A program made the translations under genes and the position numbers. A DNA stretch of 64,000 bases from Acinetobacter sp. B51(2017) (GTDB lineage Bacteria > Pseudomonadota > Gammaproteobacteria > Pseudomonadales > Moraxellaceae): contig NZ_PJRJ01000001.1 of the NCBI RefSeq assembly GCF_003711395.1, forward strand, positions 124,001 through 188,000, read 5' to 3'. The notes beneath the pieces were generated by a model. That model made no database searches, had not been told where the DNA came from, and worked only from the letters and a program-made list of their open reading frames with translations. Position 1 is the first letter of the stretch, and each line of letters begins with the position of its first letter. Below are positions 48,139 through 57,178 of the stretch, piece after piece.

Positions 48139-49110
48139 ATGGCCAGTCTTTTTCAATTTCCAGTGACGTATCAAGATGATCCTTTAGGTGCAGGTTTTGC
48201 CTGTGCCACCTTACAGCTCCCCGACGACCATGAAGGCGAAGTCATTGCCAAACTGATTCGTAAAAAAGCCAATCTACCGACCAAAAAAGCGGTGTTATAT
48301 CTGCATGGTTTTATTGATTACTTTTTTCAAGCTGAGATGGCATTACAATTTAATCAGCATGATTATAATTTTTATGCCTTAGATTTACGCAAATATGGCC
48401 GCGCCCTATTAGCGCACCAAAAACCCTACAATGTACATGATTTACGCGAATATGATGCCGAAATTAACCAAGCACTGGACATTATCTGGCGTGAAGGTCA
48501 TCAAAGTCTGATTTTAGCGGGACATTCTACGGGTGGGCTGATCTGTACGTCTTATGCTGCGCGGAACAGCAAACATCCTTTACTCAAAGGCTTATGGCTC
48601 AATAGTCCATTTTTTGACTTTAATATCAGCTCAAAAACCGCGAAGTTTGCCTTAAGCCAACTGATTAAACTTGGTGCAAGCTTTCCTAATCTGCCAATTC
48701 CTAGTGGTTTAAGTCCTGTATATGTACCTAGCTTACACAAAGAGCTGCAAGGTGAATGGGAATTTAATTTAAAACTCAAACCGCAGCATTATCCATGGGT
48801 GCGTTTAAGCTTTTTACGCGCCGTGTATCTAGTCCAACAACAATTACAACGCGGCATTCGCCTAAATATTCCCACTTTGGTCATGCATAGTCATCAAAGT
48901 ATTAAAGCGCGTAGATGGTCAGATGCTGTCAAAAGGAGTGATATTATTTTAAATGTCCGTGATATAGACCGTTGCACGCGCCATATTGCAGGTGATGTGC
49001 AAATTGTCTCCATTCAACAGGCCATGCATGATGTCATTTTATCTAAAAAGCCAGTACGTGAACTGGCTTATCAGACGTTATTTACGTGGTTAAATGCCAA
49101 AGGGCTTTAG
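48139..49110 (+). CDS. Alpha/beta hydrolase (serine hydrolase, monoglyceride lipase-like)
   Basis: 323 residues. The alpha/beta-hydrolase fold shows YLHGFIDYFF (oxyanion region), the nucleophile elbow GHSTGG and a late HDVIL that may carry the catalytic His. It resembles S33/monoacylglycerol-lipase proteins. Substrate unknown. A TTGACA at 48080 with a weak AAAGAT 17 bp on could be its promoter. It lies between adh and the GAF regulator, with its stop overlapping the convergent regulator stop. Confidence 0.85.
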   Translation: MASLFQFPVTYQDDPLGAGFACATLQLPDDHEGEVIAKLIRKKANLPTKKAVLYLHGFIDYFFQAEMALQFNQHDYNFYALDLRKYGRALLAHQKPYNVHDLREYDAEINQALDIIWREGHQSLILAGHSTGGLICTSYAARNSKHPLLKGLWLNSPFFDFNISSKTAKFALSQLIKLGASFPNLPIPSGLSPVYVPSLHKELQGEWEFNLKLKPQHYPWVRLSFLRAVYLVQQQLQRGIRLNIPTLVMHSHQSIKARRWSDAVKRSDIILNVRDIDRCTRHIAGDVQIVSIQQAMHDVILSKKPVRELAYQTLFTWLNAKGL

Positions 49111-50279
49111 TGCTCTTTGTATTTCAGTAAATTTTGATGAACTGGATGTTCTTTGGGCATCAGTTCAATTAAACGTTCAATGGCATCAATGGCTTCTGGA
49201 CAACGTGCCATATGTTTGAGTAACACATCGGTTTCATTGGCTCTAAAGATAGCATCACTTAAGCGCGATTCTAAGCAATCGCGCCATGCCGATAAAAATG
49301 GACTTTCGGTTTTGGCTAAAAACACGCCTGAACACAGTTTAAGTGCCGCTTCTGTTGCCCCTCGGTCTAATGCGCTTTCTGCTTGTAGAAAATCTGCTTC
49401 TACATCAGCCAATAAACGATAAGGTCTTGAACCTAACAAGCCACCGAGTAACTCTCTTAACTGTGACATCTCGGCTTTCAGCGTCCCCATACTGACTTTA
49501 CGCTCACCATATAAAGCTTGATGTAATGAATCAAGGGTTAAACCTTGTGGACATAAGGCCAAAATGGTCAAAATTTCAATTTGCCGTGGTGTGACCACTA
49601 ACACCTTGCCATTAAATAAGACTTGTGGCACAGCAAAAGCGCGCAAATACAACTGCTGCCGTTGATGTTCCAGCAATGCCGTTTGAATAATCGCAGCACA
49701 GCGTTCTGCGGCCAATAAACCTAAACTGTTATGTTTATCCCAAACCGTGGATAAATCTACTACACCCAAAACATGTTTTGAATATGGATCGATAATTGGA
49801 GCAGCATAACAAACCCAATTTTGTACCGAATGCATATAATGTTCGTTAGAAAATACACAGGAGGATTGCTCGGTTTTTAAGGTGAGCGCCAAAGCGTTGG
49901 TGCCCACCAATTCTTCTCGCCACTGTCCACCTTGCACAAAGTGGACATTTTCTGCTTCACGGCGCATTTGTCCATGCGCTGCACTCCAAATAATGGTACT
50001 GCCAACATCTCCAACCGCCACTGCCATGTGGGATTGTTCGGCAATATGTGTGAGTTCATCGCTACAATAATTTAATGCATGTTGCAGTGGAGTACTGCTG
50101 TGGTTGAGTTCAATTAACGGTGCAGCAACGCGTTCTTTAGGAATCGCAGCATTTTCTGAGCGTTGCCATGAACTGACAATACTTTGACCCAGCAAATTCG
50201 CTTGGGTGCTTGAGCGCGAAATTCCATTTCTAAGCTTCTCAATTTGTTGCCTTTTTTCTATTAAACTGTGTTTGCTCAT
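49107..50279 (-). CDS. GAF-domain regulator with SARP-like winged helix and BTAD domain
   Basis: 390 residues. Residues 30-190 resemble the N-terminal part of AcoR-type activators, with a GAF domain marked by REELVGTNALALTLKTEQ. There is no sigma-54 AAA+ domain and no Fis-type HTH. Residues about 201-285 look like an OmpR/SARP winged helix (FNGKVLVVTPRQIEILTIL, GLTLDSLHQALYGER, TLKAEMSQLRELLG), and the end resembles a BTAD helical domain. It is divergent from ald with a 213-bp gap and probably controls adh and ald. SARP/OmpR domains favour 11-bp direct repeats, which occur at both promoters. Confidence 0.82.
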   Translation of the reverse strand: MSKHSLIEKRQQIEKLRNGISRSSTQANLLGQSIVSSWQRSENAAIPKERVAAPLIELNHSSTPLQHALNYCSDELTHIAEQSHMAVAVGDVGSTIIWSAAHGQMRREAENVHFVQGGQWREELVGTNALALTLKTEQSSCVFSNEHYMHSVQNWVCYAAPIIDPYSKHVLGVVDLSTVWDKHNSLGLLAAERCAAIIQTALLEHQRQQLYLRAFAVPQVLFNGKVLVVTPRQIEILTILALCPQGLTLDSLHQALYGERKVSMGTLKAEMSQLRELLGGLLGSRPYRLLADVEADFLQAESALDRGATEAALKLCSGVFLAKTESPFLSAWRDCLESRLSDAIFRANETDVLLKHMARCPEAIDAIERLIELMPKEHPVHQNLLKYKEH

Positions 50280-50372
50280 TATGAAATATTCTCACAACAA
50301 CAGAATGAATTAACGCGCGTCCTACGCGTCCTTTATGTAAACAATTGTCGTGGAGTTGTAATTCGACTTTTG

Positions 50373-50410
50373 CCTACCTTTTTCCAACCTTATGCTAGGT
50401 ATGCTCTAGG
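50373..50410. promoter_or_regulatory. Four phased CCTA/TAGG-type sites in the ald promoter
   Basis: CCTACC (50373-50378) and CCAACC (50384-50389) form an 11-bp direct repeat, followed by CTAGG at 50395-50399 and 50406-50410, again 11 bp apart in the opposite sense. Directly downstream is CATAAT (50411-50416), a plausible -10, so the sites would cover the -35 region as expected for an activator. Confidence 0.5.
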
Positions 50411-50492
50411 CATAATGTAGCTGATTGCGTGCTTGTATTTCAATTTTTCACGCGCTTAAGCTCCATATTACACGACGCAAAGGAAAATAAAT

Positions 50493-52004
50493 ATGCGCTA
50501 TATCGATCCGAATCAACCGGGCTCAAAAGTAGAATTCAAAGCTCAATATGAAAACTTTATTGGTGGTGAGTGGGTTAAACCGATTAAAGGGGAATACTTT
50601 GAAAACATCTCACCTGTCGATGGTAAGGTTTTTACCAAAGTACCACGCTCATCGGCCGAAGATATTGAATTGGCTTTAGATGCTGCCCATAAAGCCAAAG
50701 ATGCATGGGGCAAAACTTCACCGACTGAACGCGCCAATATCTTACTTAAAATTGCCGACCGTCTAGAAGAAAATCTAGAAAAACTTGCCGTTGCCGAAAC
50801 ATGGGATAATGGTAAACCAATTCGTGAAACTTTGGCTGCCGATATTCCGCTGACCATTGATCATTTCCGTTATTTTGCCAGCTGTATTCGTACTCAAGAA
50901 GGCGGTATTTCTGAAATCGATCACGATACAGTGGCCTATCACTTCCATGAACCCTTGGGTGTGGTGGGACAAATTATTCCATGGAACTTCCCGATTTTAA
51001 TGGCTGCATGGAAACTCGCTCCAGCGCTGGCCGCAGGCAACTGTATTGTGTTAAAGCCTGCAGAACAAACACCCGCGAGTATTTTGGTATTGGCAGAGTT
51101 AATTCAAGATTTATTACCTGCTGGTGTGCTTAATATCGTCAATGGTTATGGCGTTGAGGTAGGACGTCCATTGGCGACCAACCCACGTATCTCAAAAATT
51201 GCCTTTACAGGTTCAACTGCAGTCGGTCAGTTAATCATGCAGTATGCCACTGAAAATATTATTCCAGTGACACTAGAACTGGGCGGTAAATCACCGAATA
51301 TTTTCTTTGCAGATATTTTAGATCAAGAAGATGAATTCTTAGACAAAGCTTTAGAAGGCTTTGCAATGTTTGCCTTAAACCAAGGTGAAATTTGTACCTG
51401 TCCATCGCGTGCTTTGGTACAAGAAAGCATTGCGGATCGTTTCTTAGAAATGGCGGTAGAACGTGTACAACGGATTAAGACAGGCCATCCTTTAGACACC
51501 ACCACCATGATTGGCGCACAAGCGTCTCAAGAACAGCAAGATAAAATCTTAGGCTGTATTGCCACAGGTCGTGAAGAAGGTGCACAAGTCTTAACTGGTG
51601 GCGCTGCACGTCAAGAAGTGGGGGAAGGTTTCTATATTGAACCAACCATCTTTAAAGGTCATAACAGCATGAAGACCTTCCAAGAAGAAATTTTTGGTCC
51701 AGTGTTGGCAGTCACCACGTTTAAAGACTTTGATGATGCCATTAAAATCGCCAATGATACCATTTACGGTTTAGGTGCAGGGGTTTGGTCACGTTCAACG
51801 CATACCTCGTATCGTGCGGGTCGTGCTATTCAAGCGGGTCGCGTATGGACCAACTGTTATCACATTTACCCAGCACATGCTGCATTTGGTGGTTATAAAA
51901 AGTCAGGTATTGGCCGTGAAAACCATAAGATGATGTTAGATCATTACCAACAAACCAAAAACTTGCTGGTTAGCTACTCAACCAAACCTGCAGGCTTCTT
52001 CTAA
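50493..52004 (+). CDS. NAD-dependent aldehyde dehydrogenase, ExaC/AldB type
   Basis: 503 residues, close to E. coli AldB, Pseudomonas ExaC and Ralstonia AcoD (acetaldehyde dehydrogenase). Motifs: [38 protein letters not shown] with the general-base Glu, and [11 protein letters not shown] with the catalytic Cys. The C-terminal [18 protein letters not shown] is a hallmark of this subgroup. It would turn acetaldehyde from the iron ADH into acetate. GGAAAA lies before the ATG. Confidence 0.93.
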   Translation: MRYIDPNQPGSKVEFKAQYENFIGGEWVKPIKGEYFENISPVDGKVFTKVPRSSAEDIELALDAAHKAKDAWGKTSPTERANILLKIADRLEENLEKLAVAETWDNGKPIRETLAADIPLTIDHFRYFASCIRTQEGGISEIDHDTVAYHFHEPLGVVGQIIPWNFPILMAAWKLAPALAAGNCIVLKPAEQTPASILVLAELIQDLLPAGVLNIVNGYGVEVGRPLATNPRISKIAFTGSTAVGQLIMQYATENIIPVTLELGGKSPNIFFADILDQEDEFLDKALEGFAMFALNQGEICTCPSRALVQESIADRFLEMAVERVQRIKTGHPLDTTTMIGAQASQEQQDKILGCIATGREEGAQVLTGGAARQEVGEGFYIEPTIFKGHNSMKTFQEEIFGPVLAVTTFKDFDDAIKIANDTIYGLGAGVWSRSTHTSYRAGRAIQAGRVWTNCYHIYPAHAAFGGYKKSGIGRENHKMMLDHYQQTKNLLVSYSTKPAGFF

Positions 52005-52016
52005 GTTTTAAGCCAT

Positions 52017-52047
52017 AAAAATAGCGAACTTGATGTTCGCTATTTTT
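52017..52047. terminator. Bidirectional terminator between ald and the acyl-CoA synthetase gene
   Basis: Stem AAAAATAGCGAAC (52017-52029) / GTTCGCTATTTTT (52035-52047), loop TTGAT, between convergent genes. Confidence 0.88.
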
Positions 52048-52077
52048 TATACTGAGCAGTCCAAAGACTGCTTTGAT

Positions 52078-53724
52078 TTAACCCACCTGTTTAAGCTGCT
52101 CAAGTTTGGCAATTTCTTGCTGTTTGAGTAAATTACGCTGAATTTTACCACTTGACGTTTTAGGTAAATGACTCACAAACTCAATTTCGCGTGGATAAAC
52201 GTGTTTAGATAAACGTTGGCGCACATATTGTTGCAGCTTGTCTTGCAACGCTGGGCTAGCACGATAATCATGTTTTAATACCACAAAAGCTTTCACAATT
52301 TCGGTACGTTCTGGATCTGGTTTACCCACCACCGCTGATTCTAATACTTCTTGACATTCTAATAAGGTGCTTTCGACATCAAATGGCCCTACCCGATAGC
52401 CAGAAGTGGTAATCACATCATCGGCACGACCAACAAATTCTATCGCGCCTTGTTGATTTAAACGCACTGTATCCCCTGTGATATAGTAATTGCCCACAAA
52501 GGACTGTCGATTATTGCCCCCATAGCCCTTAAACCAAAACAAAGGTGATTGACTCCAATCCAGTGCAAGGGTGCCAATCTCACCAGGCGCGACTTCTTGA
52601 TCATGTTGATTTAGTACCGCAAAACGGTGACCTGGAATGGCAAAGCCCGCCGAACCTACTTTTTTAGGATGGGCTAAACCATGATGATTGGCAATCACCA
52701 TCCCCAGTTCAGTTTGTCCATATTGATCAAAGATATCCACGCCCAAATCTTGTTTAAACCAATGAATTACTTCTGGGGTTAAAGGTTCGCCTGCACTACT
52801 AACCACACGTAGATGTTGAGCAATTTTGGGCTTAAATTTTTCTTTATAGCCAAAGAACATACGAAAAGCTGTCGGAGAACCTGCCAAATTACTGACTTGA
52901 TATTTTTCGATGGTTTCTAAGGCATGATCAACACTAAAGTTACGTTCATCTAAAATAATACGATGACCCAATGCCAATGGCCCTGCAATGCCATAGTACA
53001 AACCATATGCCCAGCCCGGATCGGCCAAATTCCAAAAACTGTCTTGCTCACGTAAGTCTAATGCGTATTGCATATAGCCTTTAAATGCCAATAGTGCTTT
53101 AAGCGGTACAGCCACCGACTTGGCTAAACCTGTGGTGCCCGAGGTAAACATCATTAAAAAGTCATCGGTAAAACTCAGTGTTACAGGCTGCTGCTCCGTT
53201 GGCTGAGCATGCACGGTAGTCCAAAAATCGGCATCTATATTTTTGTCATCACGTTTTGCATCTACCGTTAAAATATGATTCATTTCTAAACGATCAAGTT
53301 TAGCGCGCTGTTCTATATGGGTCACAATCAGCTGGGTATCTGCACTTTCAATACGATGCTCAATGGCTTTAGATTCAAAAGCGGTAAATAAAGGTTGATA
53401 CACCGCGCCGATCCGCCATGTCGCCAATATGGTAATCAACAGTTCAGGCGTGCGTGGTAACAGCCCTGCAATACGTTGACCTTTTTGAATACCCAGCGAG
53501 GTGAAATAATTTGCGAGCTGTGCTGAGGCTGTCGCCAATTGTTCAAAGCTCCATGTTTGTTGCTGGTTGTTTTTTGCTTGCCAAATTAGGGCAACTTTAT
53601 TTTGTCCAACATGACGCCCGCAGCACTCTGTATAAGCGTTTAATGCGTTGGCAGTACCATGTAATTGGCTTTGAATATAATTTTTTAAATCAAATTGTTG
53701 CTGTGCTTGAGCCAGTGTTTGCAT
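52078..53724 (-). CDS. AMP-forming acyl-CoA synthetase (medium/short-chain, MACS-like)
   Basis: 548 residues of the ANL superfamily. The P-loop-like motif is MFTSGTTGLAKSVAVPLKAL, the A5 motif DQYGQTELG, A7 YYITGDTVR, A8 GRADDVITTSGYRVGP, and the A10 lysine is in PKTSSGKIQRN. It activates a short or medium carboxylic acid, possibly acetate or propionate, to the CoA ester. It lies downstream of the SDR gene on the same strand but a hairpin at 53816 separates them. Confidence 0.9.
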   Translation of the reverse strand: MQTLAQAQQQFDLKNYIQSQLHGTANALNAYTECCGRHVGQNKVALIWQAKNNQQQTWSFEQLATASAQLANYFTSLGIQKGQRIAGLLPRTPELLITILATWRIGAVYQPLFTAFESKAIEHRIESADTQLIVTHIEQRAKLDRLEMNHILTVDAKRDDKNIDADFWTTVHAQPTEQQPVTLSFTDDFLMMFTSGTTGLAKSVAVPLKALLAFKGYMQYALDLREQDSFWNLADPGWAYGLYYGIAGPLALGHRIILDERNFSVDHALETIEKYQVSNLAGSPTAFRMFFGYKEKFKPKIAQHLRVVSSAGEPLTPEVIHWFKQDLGVDIFDQYGQTELGMVIANHHGLAHPKKVGSAGFAIPGHRFAVLNQHDQEVAPGEIGTLALDWSQSPLFWFKGYGGNNRQSFVGNYYITGDTVRLNQQGAIEFVGRADDVITTSGYRVGPFDVESTLLECQEVLESAVVGKPDPERTEIVKAFVVLKHDYRASPALQDKLQQYVRQRLSKHVYPREIEFVSHLPKTSSGKIQRNLLKQQEIAKLEQLKQVG

Positions 53725-53815
53725 CGTTTTATCCTTTTTTTGTTTTATCAGACATCCGTCTACTGAATTGATCGAGTTTGATCATTATTGTTTTAAGTGC
53801 AATATATTTAAAAAT

Positions 53816-53834
53816 ACCGCAGCTAGCCTGCGGT
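53816..53834 (-). terminator. Hairpin after the SDR gene
   Basis: ACCGCAG (53816-53822) / CTGCGGT (53828-53834) with a TATTTTTAAA tract following on the minus strand; a weak terminator. Confidence 0.55.
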
Positions 53835-53915
53835 GTTTTAAGGCTGATGTCAGGGCGTAGGAATAAAGCCCACGCCACAGATCAGAGCTGCCTCATTTGC
53901 TTAACCATACTTAGG

Positions 53916-54680
53916 CTATTTGGCAGCCATACGAATAGCGCCATCAAATCGAATCACTTCACCATTTAAATAGCTATTTTCCACAATATGTCCGGCAAGT
54001 TTGGCAAATTCTTCTGGACGTGCCAAACGACTTGGAAATGGCACCATGGCTCCTAATGCTTGTTGCACATGCTCTGGCATGGCTGCAATCATTGGGGTAT
54101 GCATAATCCCCGGTGCAATAGTCATCACCCGAATGGCATCACGCGCCAATTCACGTGCCAAAGGTAAGGTCATTGAGACGATGGCGCCTTTAGAAGCAGC
54201 ATAGGCAGTTTGCCCAATTTGCCCTTCGTATGCCGCCACCGAAGCGGTATTAATGATCAGGCCGCGTTCTTCACCATCTAGTTGGTTTTGTGCCATAGAT
54301 TGCGCTGCAAAACGCAGCATATTAAAGCTACCCGTGACATTAATATTTAACACTTTTTGAAATAAATCTAGGCTGTGCAATCCATCACGTCCCAATACTT
54401 TGGCAGAAGGTGCAATACCTGCACAGTTCACCAAAATATCAATACGCCCTTCAATATGGGCTAATTCTTGGAAAAACGCTTCCACTTGAGTTTCATTGGT
54501 AACATCAAGTTGTGCAAAACGTGCTTTGCTACCCAACTGTGCTTGCATCGCCTGCCCTTGCTCAGCATTCATATCAACCAACACCACTTGCGCGCCCTCA
54601 GCCACAAAATAGCTCGCTGTCGCTGCGCCTAAGCCCGATGCACCACCTGTAACCACAGCCACTTTCCCTTGAATATTCAT
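53916..54680 (-). CDS. Short-chain dehydrogenase/reductase (HSD10/3-hydroxyacyl-CoA dehydrogenase-like)
   Basis: 254 residues. Classical SDR: TGGASGLGAATA (NAD-binding, residues 11-22), NCAGIAPS, active-site Ser, and YAASKGA with the Tyr-x3-Lys pair. The overall sequence, with the stretch ERGLIINTASVAAYEGQIGQ, is closest in look to type-10 17-beta-HSD / 3-hydroxyacyl-CoA dehydrogenases. It would act in short-chain acyl-CoA oxidation with the neighbouring acyl-CoA synthetase. Divergent from an AraC regulator, 89 bp away. Confidence 0.88.
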   Translation of the reverse strand: MNIQGKVAVVTGGASGLGAATASYFVAEGAQVVLVDMNAEQGQAMQAQLGSKARFAQLDVTNETQVEAFFQELAHIEGRIDILVNCAGIAPSAKVLGRDGLHSLDLFQKVLNINVTGSFNMLRFAAQSMAQNQLDGEERGLIINTASVAAYEGQIGQTAYAASKGAIVSMTLPLARELARDAIRVMTIAPGIMHTPMIAAMPEHVQQALGAMVPFPSRLARPEEFAKLAGHIVENSYLNGEVIRFDGAIRMAAK

Positions 54681-54769
54681 TGTAATGTTCTCAACATTTT
54701 TCTACTCGACTTATGGCTCAGAGTAATCAGTCTTTTTTTTAAGTACAATTTCCAAAGCGTGCAGCCTGC

Positions 54770-55813
54770 ATGATGGATTTGGACATTAATAACAACAAGG
54801 ATTTCAAAGTGATAGCAAAAGATCAGCACAGTATTTGCATGAGTTTGGTCCATGAAGCGCTCCGCGCTGCGCAATCTCAGGGGTTAGATGTTGAAGCAAT
54901 GCTACAACGTGCAGGGATTGCACGCGACTTGTTAGATTCCAATAAAGCACGCGTTTCGATTCAACAATATGGCAATTTATGGGTCGCCATTGCCGATGCC
55001 ATGAATGATGAATTTTTTGGTATGGATGCGCGCCCCTTACGTCGGGGTAGCTTTCAATGGTTAAGCAAATGGTTGATGCACTGTGAAAACTTAGCCCAAG
55101 CTATCCATGAGGCAGTACGCTTTTTTAATTTATTATTGGATGATTTAAAAGGCGAACTTATTCAAAAAGATGGGATCGCAAAAATCATTATTCATGATCA
55201 CAACAAGCGAAAACCCGTTTTTGCTTATGCGTGTTATTGGATGCTACTGCACAGCTTAATGTGTTGGTTAGCAGGTCAACGCATTGGCTTAAGCTTTATG
55301 CAACTTAAGGCCAATATGCCGATCGCACATCAGGATTATCAAAGCCGTTTTTGCACCGATATTCGTTATCAAAGTAACTGCAATGCTTTGGCTTTTGAGG
55401 CACATTATCTGCAATTATCCATTAAACAAGACCTGAGCTCACGTTATCAATTTTTACAAGGCACGCCCTATAATCTATTGGTACGTTTTAAAAATCCTTA
55501 TGCCTTAAGCCAACAAATTCGTAAGCAACTGTTAGATTTAGCACCGAGTCAATGGCTGGATTTAAGTGAATTGGCACATCGTTTACATATCTCTGAAGCA
55601 ACCTTGCAACGGCGTCTCAAAGCTGAAGGCTTTAGCTATCAACAACTGAAAAATAATATTCGTCGTGACCGTGCCATTGATTTACTGCTCAATACCAACC
55701 AGAGTTTGCAACAGATTAGCGACAGTTTAAATTTTCATGACCCAAGTGCCTTTCATCGTGCCTTTAAAAAATGGACAGGTTTAAATCCGGGTAACTACCG
55801 CAGTAAAAACTGA
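54770..55813 (+). CDS. AraC family transcriptional regulator
   Basis: 347 residues or fewer. An OruR-type N-terminal domain is followed by a C-terminal double helix-turn-helix: DLSELAHRLHISEATLQRRLK and QQISDSLNFHDPSAFHRAFKKW, ending LNPGNYR. The first two codons are ATG ATG with no clear Shine-Dalgarno; the Met at 54839 is another candidate start. It diverges from the SDR gene and probably regulates it and the acyl-CoA synthetase. It is a paralogue of the regulator at 8097. Confidence 0.88.
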   Translation: MMDLDINNNKDFKVIAKDQHSICMSLVHEALRAAQSQGLDVEAMLQRAGIARDLLDSNKARVSIQQYGNLWVAIADAMNDEFFGMDARPLRRGSFQWLSKWLMHCENLAQAIHEAVRFFNLLLDDLKGELIQKDGIAKIIIHDHNKRKPVFAYACYWMLLHSLMCWLAGQRIGLSFMQLKANMPIAHQDYQSRFCTDIRYQSNCNALAFEAHYLQLSIKQDLSSRYQFLQGTPYNLLVRFKNPYALSQQIRKQLLDLAPSQWLDLSELAHRLHISEATLQRRLKAEGFSYQQLKNNIRRDRAIDLLLNTNQSLQQISDSLNFHDPSAFHRAFKKWTGLNPGNYRSKN

Positions 55814-55969
55814 ATTTAAGCTTTGCCAAGCTATTTTTATGACTGACCATTCATCTTAAGTACTTTGCTAAGCGCGATAATATAGGTTAAATTTCAATCA
55901 AATTTAGAGCCCAGTTGGCTCCTATTTGGCTGTAATTCTCCGCTCCAATTACCTGATTAAGGTCTATTC

Positions 55970-56323
55970 ATGCTTAAGATGACTGATGTATTAGAACAAA
56001 GTCTAGTACAGAACTTCACCCACGGTTTTGCATCAATTCCTGTCACTCAACTTGATGAACAGCTTAACCAAAGCATTCTCAATGCCTCAGAGCAAAGCTT
56101 GCAACACCTTGTGGCTGCTTTTTTTCAGCGCCCAGATGCCGAGCAAACTGCGCATGCACTTGATATTAGTGCAGAATGCGTACAGGCCTTGCAACAAGGT
56201 GTGGCGCTCAAAGCTCAGTATTTGACTGAAACTGCTAAAATTGCAGCGCTATGTTTAGCGCTAGAAACCAATGCGCTGCAACAGCTCGATGTAGCAGACA
56301 GTTTGCAAGATTTCCCAATGTAA
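55970..56323 (+). CDS. Conserved-looking small protein of unknown function
   Basis: 117 residues (or 114 from the Met at 55979). I do not recognise a family. The protein is acidic, rich in Gln, Ala and Leu, predicted almost wholly alpha-helical, with no signal peptide or membrane segment and one Cys pair only (Cys56-region and Cys86-region). It has its own 156-bp upstream region and a strong terminator. It is convergent with prmC. Codon use looks like its neighbours, so it is probably a real gene. Confidence 0.7.
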   Translation: MLKMTDVLEQSLVQNFTHGFASIPVTQLDEQLNQSILNASEQSLQHLVAAFFQRPDAEQTAHALDISAECVQALQQGVALKAQYLTETAKIAALCLALETNALQQLDVADSLQDFPM

Positions 56324-56350
56324 AAAAAGCGACCCTAAGGTCGCTTTTTT
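56323..56350. terminator. Bidirectional terminator between the unknown gene and prmC
   Basis: AAAAAAGCGACC (56323-56334) / GGTCGCTTTTTT (56339-56350), perfect 12-bp stem, loop CTAA, between convergent genes. Confidence 0.9.
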
Positions 56351-56359
56351 ATATGCATA

Positions 56360-57178
56360 TTAATGTGGCCACTGCGCCAAGGTTACACGGTCATTGCCAC
56401 CATAGTCTTTGACAGTACGTACTTGTTTATAGCCTGCTTGGCGAAATAAATGCTGTACCGCCTCGGCTTGATCATAACCATGTTCGAGTACTACCCACCC
56501 CCCAACGGTCAAATGTTTTTTAGCTTGGACAATAATCTCGGCCAAATCGGCTAAACCTTGCTTTTCAGCCACTAAGGCACGGCGCGGTTCAGTTGCCAAG
56601 GCCTGCATGTGGACATCATTGGCATCAATATAAGGTGGATTAGAGACAATCGCATCAAAGAATTGACGACCAAAGGGTTTTAACCACACCCCCAACACAA
56701 ATTGAACATCCGTTAAATCATGTTTTTCAGCATTTAACTTGGCAACTTCTAAAGTGGGTTGGTAAATATCAGATACTGTCACTGACCAATCGGGACGCTC
56801 AGACGCCAACGACAAACCAATTGCCCCTGTCCCTGTACCTAAGTCCACAATACGAGCATCTTCAGGCAAGTCGAGTTTTAATACGGTTTCAACCAAGATT
56901 TCGGTATCTGGACGTGGCACCAAAGTATCTTGGGTGACGGTCAAGTCTAAAGTCCAAAACGGTTGTGAACCTGTCACATAAGCCAGAGGCTCGCCCGCTT
57001 CGATGCGTGCCAAAGCCTCTTTATAAGCTTGCTCTTGTTCAATGCTGAGTTCTTGATCTTTTTTCATCACCAAATCAAAAGAATCAATTTTAGTGATGTG
57101 TTCAAGCAACCATGCATTTTCTTGGCGTTCGTAGCTTTCTGCTTCGCCGCGTAAGGCTAAAGCCTGTGCAATATTCAA
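56360..57178 (-). CDS. prmC: Peptide chain release factor N5-glutamine methyltransferase
   Basis: 272 residues. Methylates the Gln of the GGQ motif in RF1 and RF2. SAM site VDLGTGTGAIGLSLA, substrate-binding NPPYID, and VLEHGYDQ near the C-terminus. The start is TTG at 57178, lying directly after the prfA TAA with no gap, so it is translated by coupling from prfA, its own substrate gene. Confidence 0.95.
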   Translation of the reverse strand: MNIAQALALRGEAESYERQENAWLLEHITKIDSFDLVMKKDQELSIEQEQAYKEALARIEAGEPLAYVTGSQPFWTLDLTVTQDTLVPRPDTEILVETVLKLDLPEDARIVDLGTGTGAIGLSLASERPDWSVTVSDIYQPTLEVAKLNAEKHDLTDVQFVLGVWLKPFGRQFFDAIVSNPPYIDANDVHMQALATEPRRALVAEKQGLADLAEIIVQAKKHLTVGGWVVLEHGYDQAEAVQHLFRQAGYKQVRTVKDYGGNDRVTLAQWPH

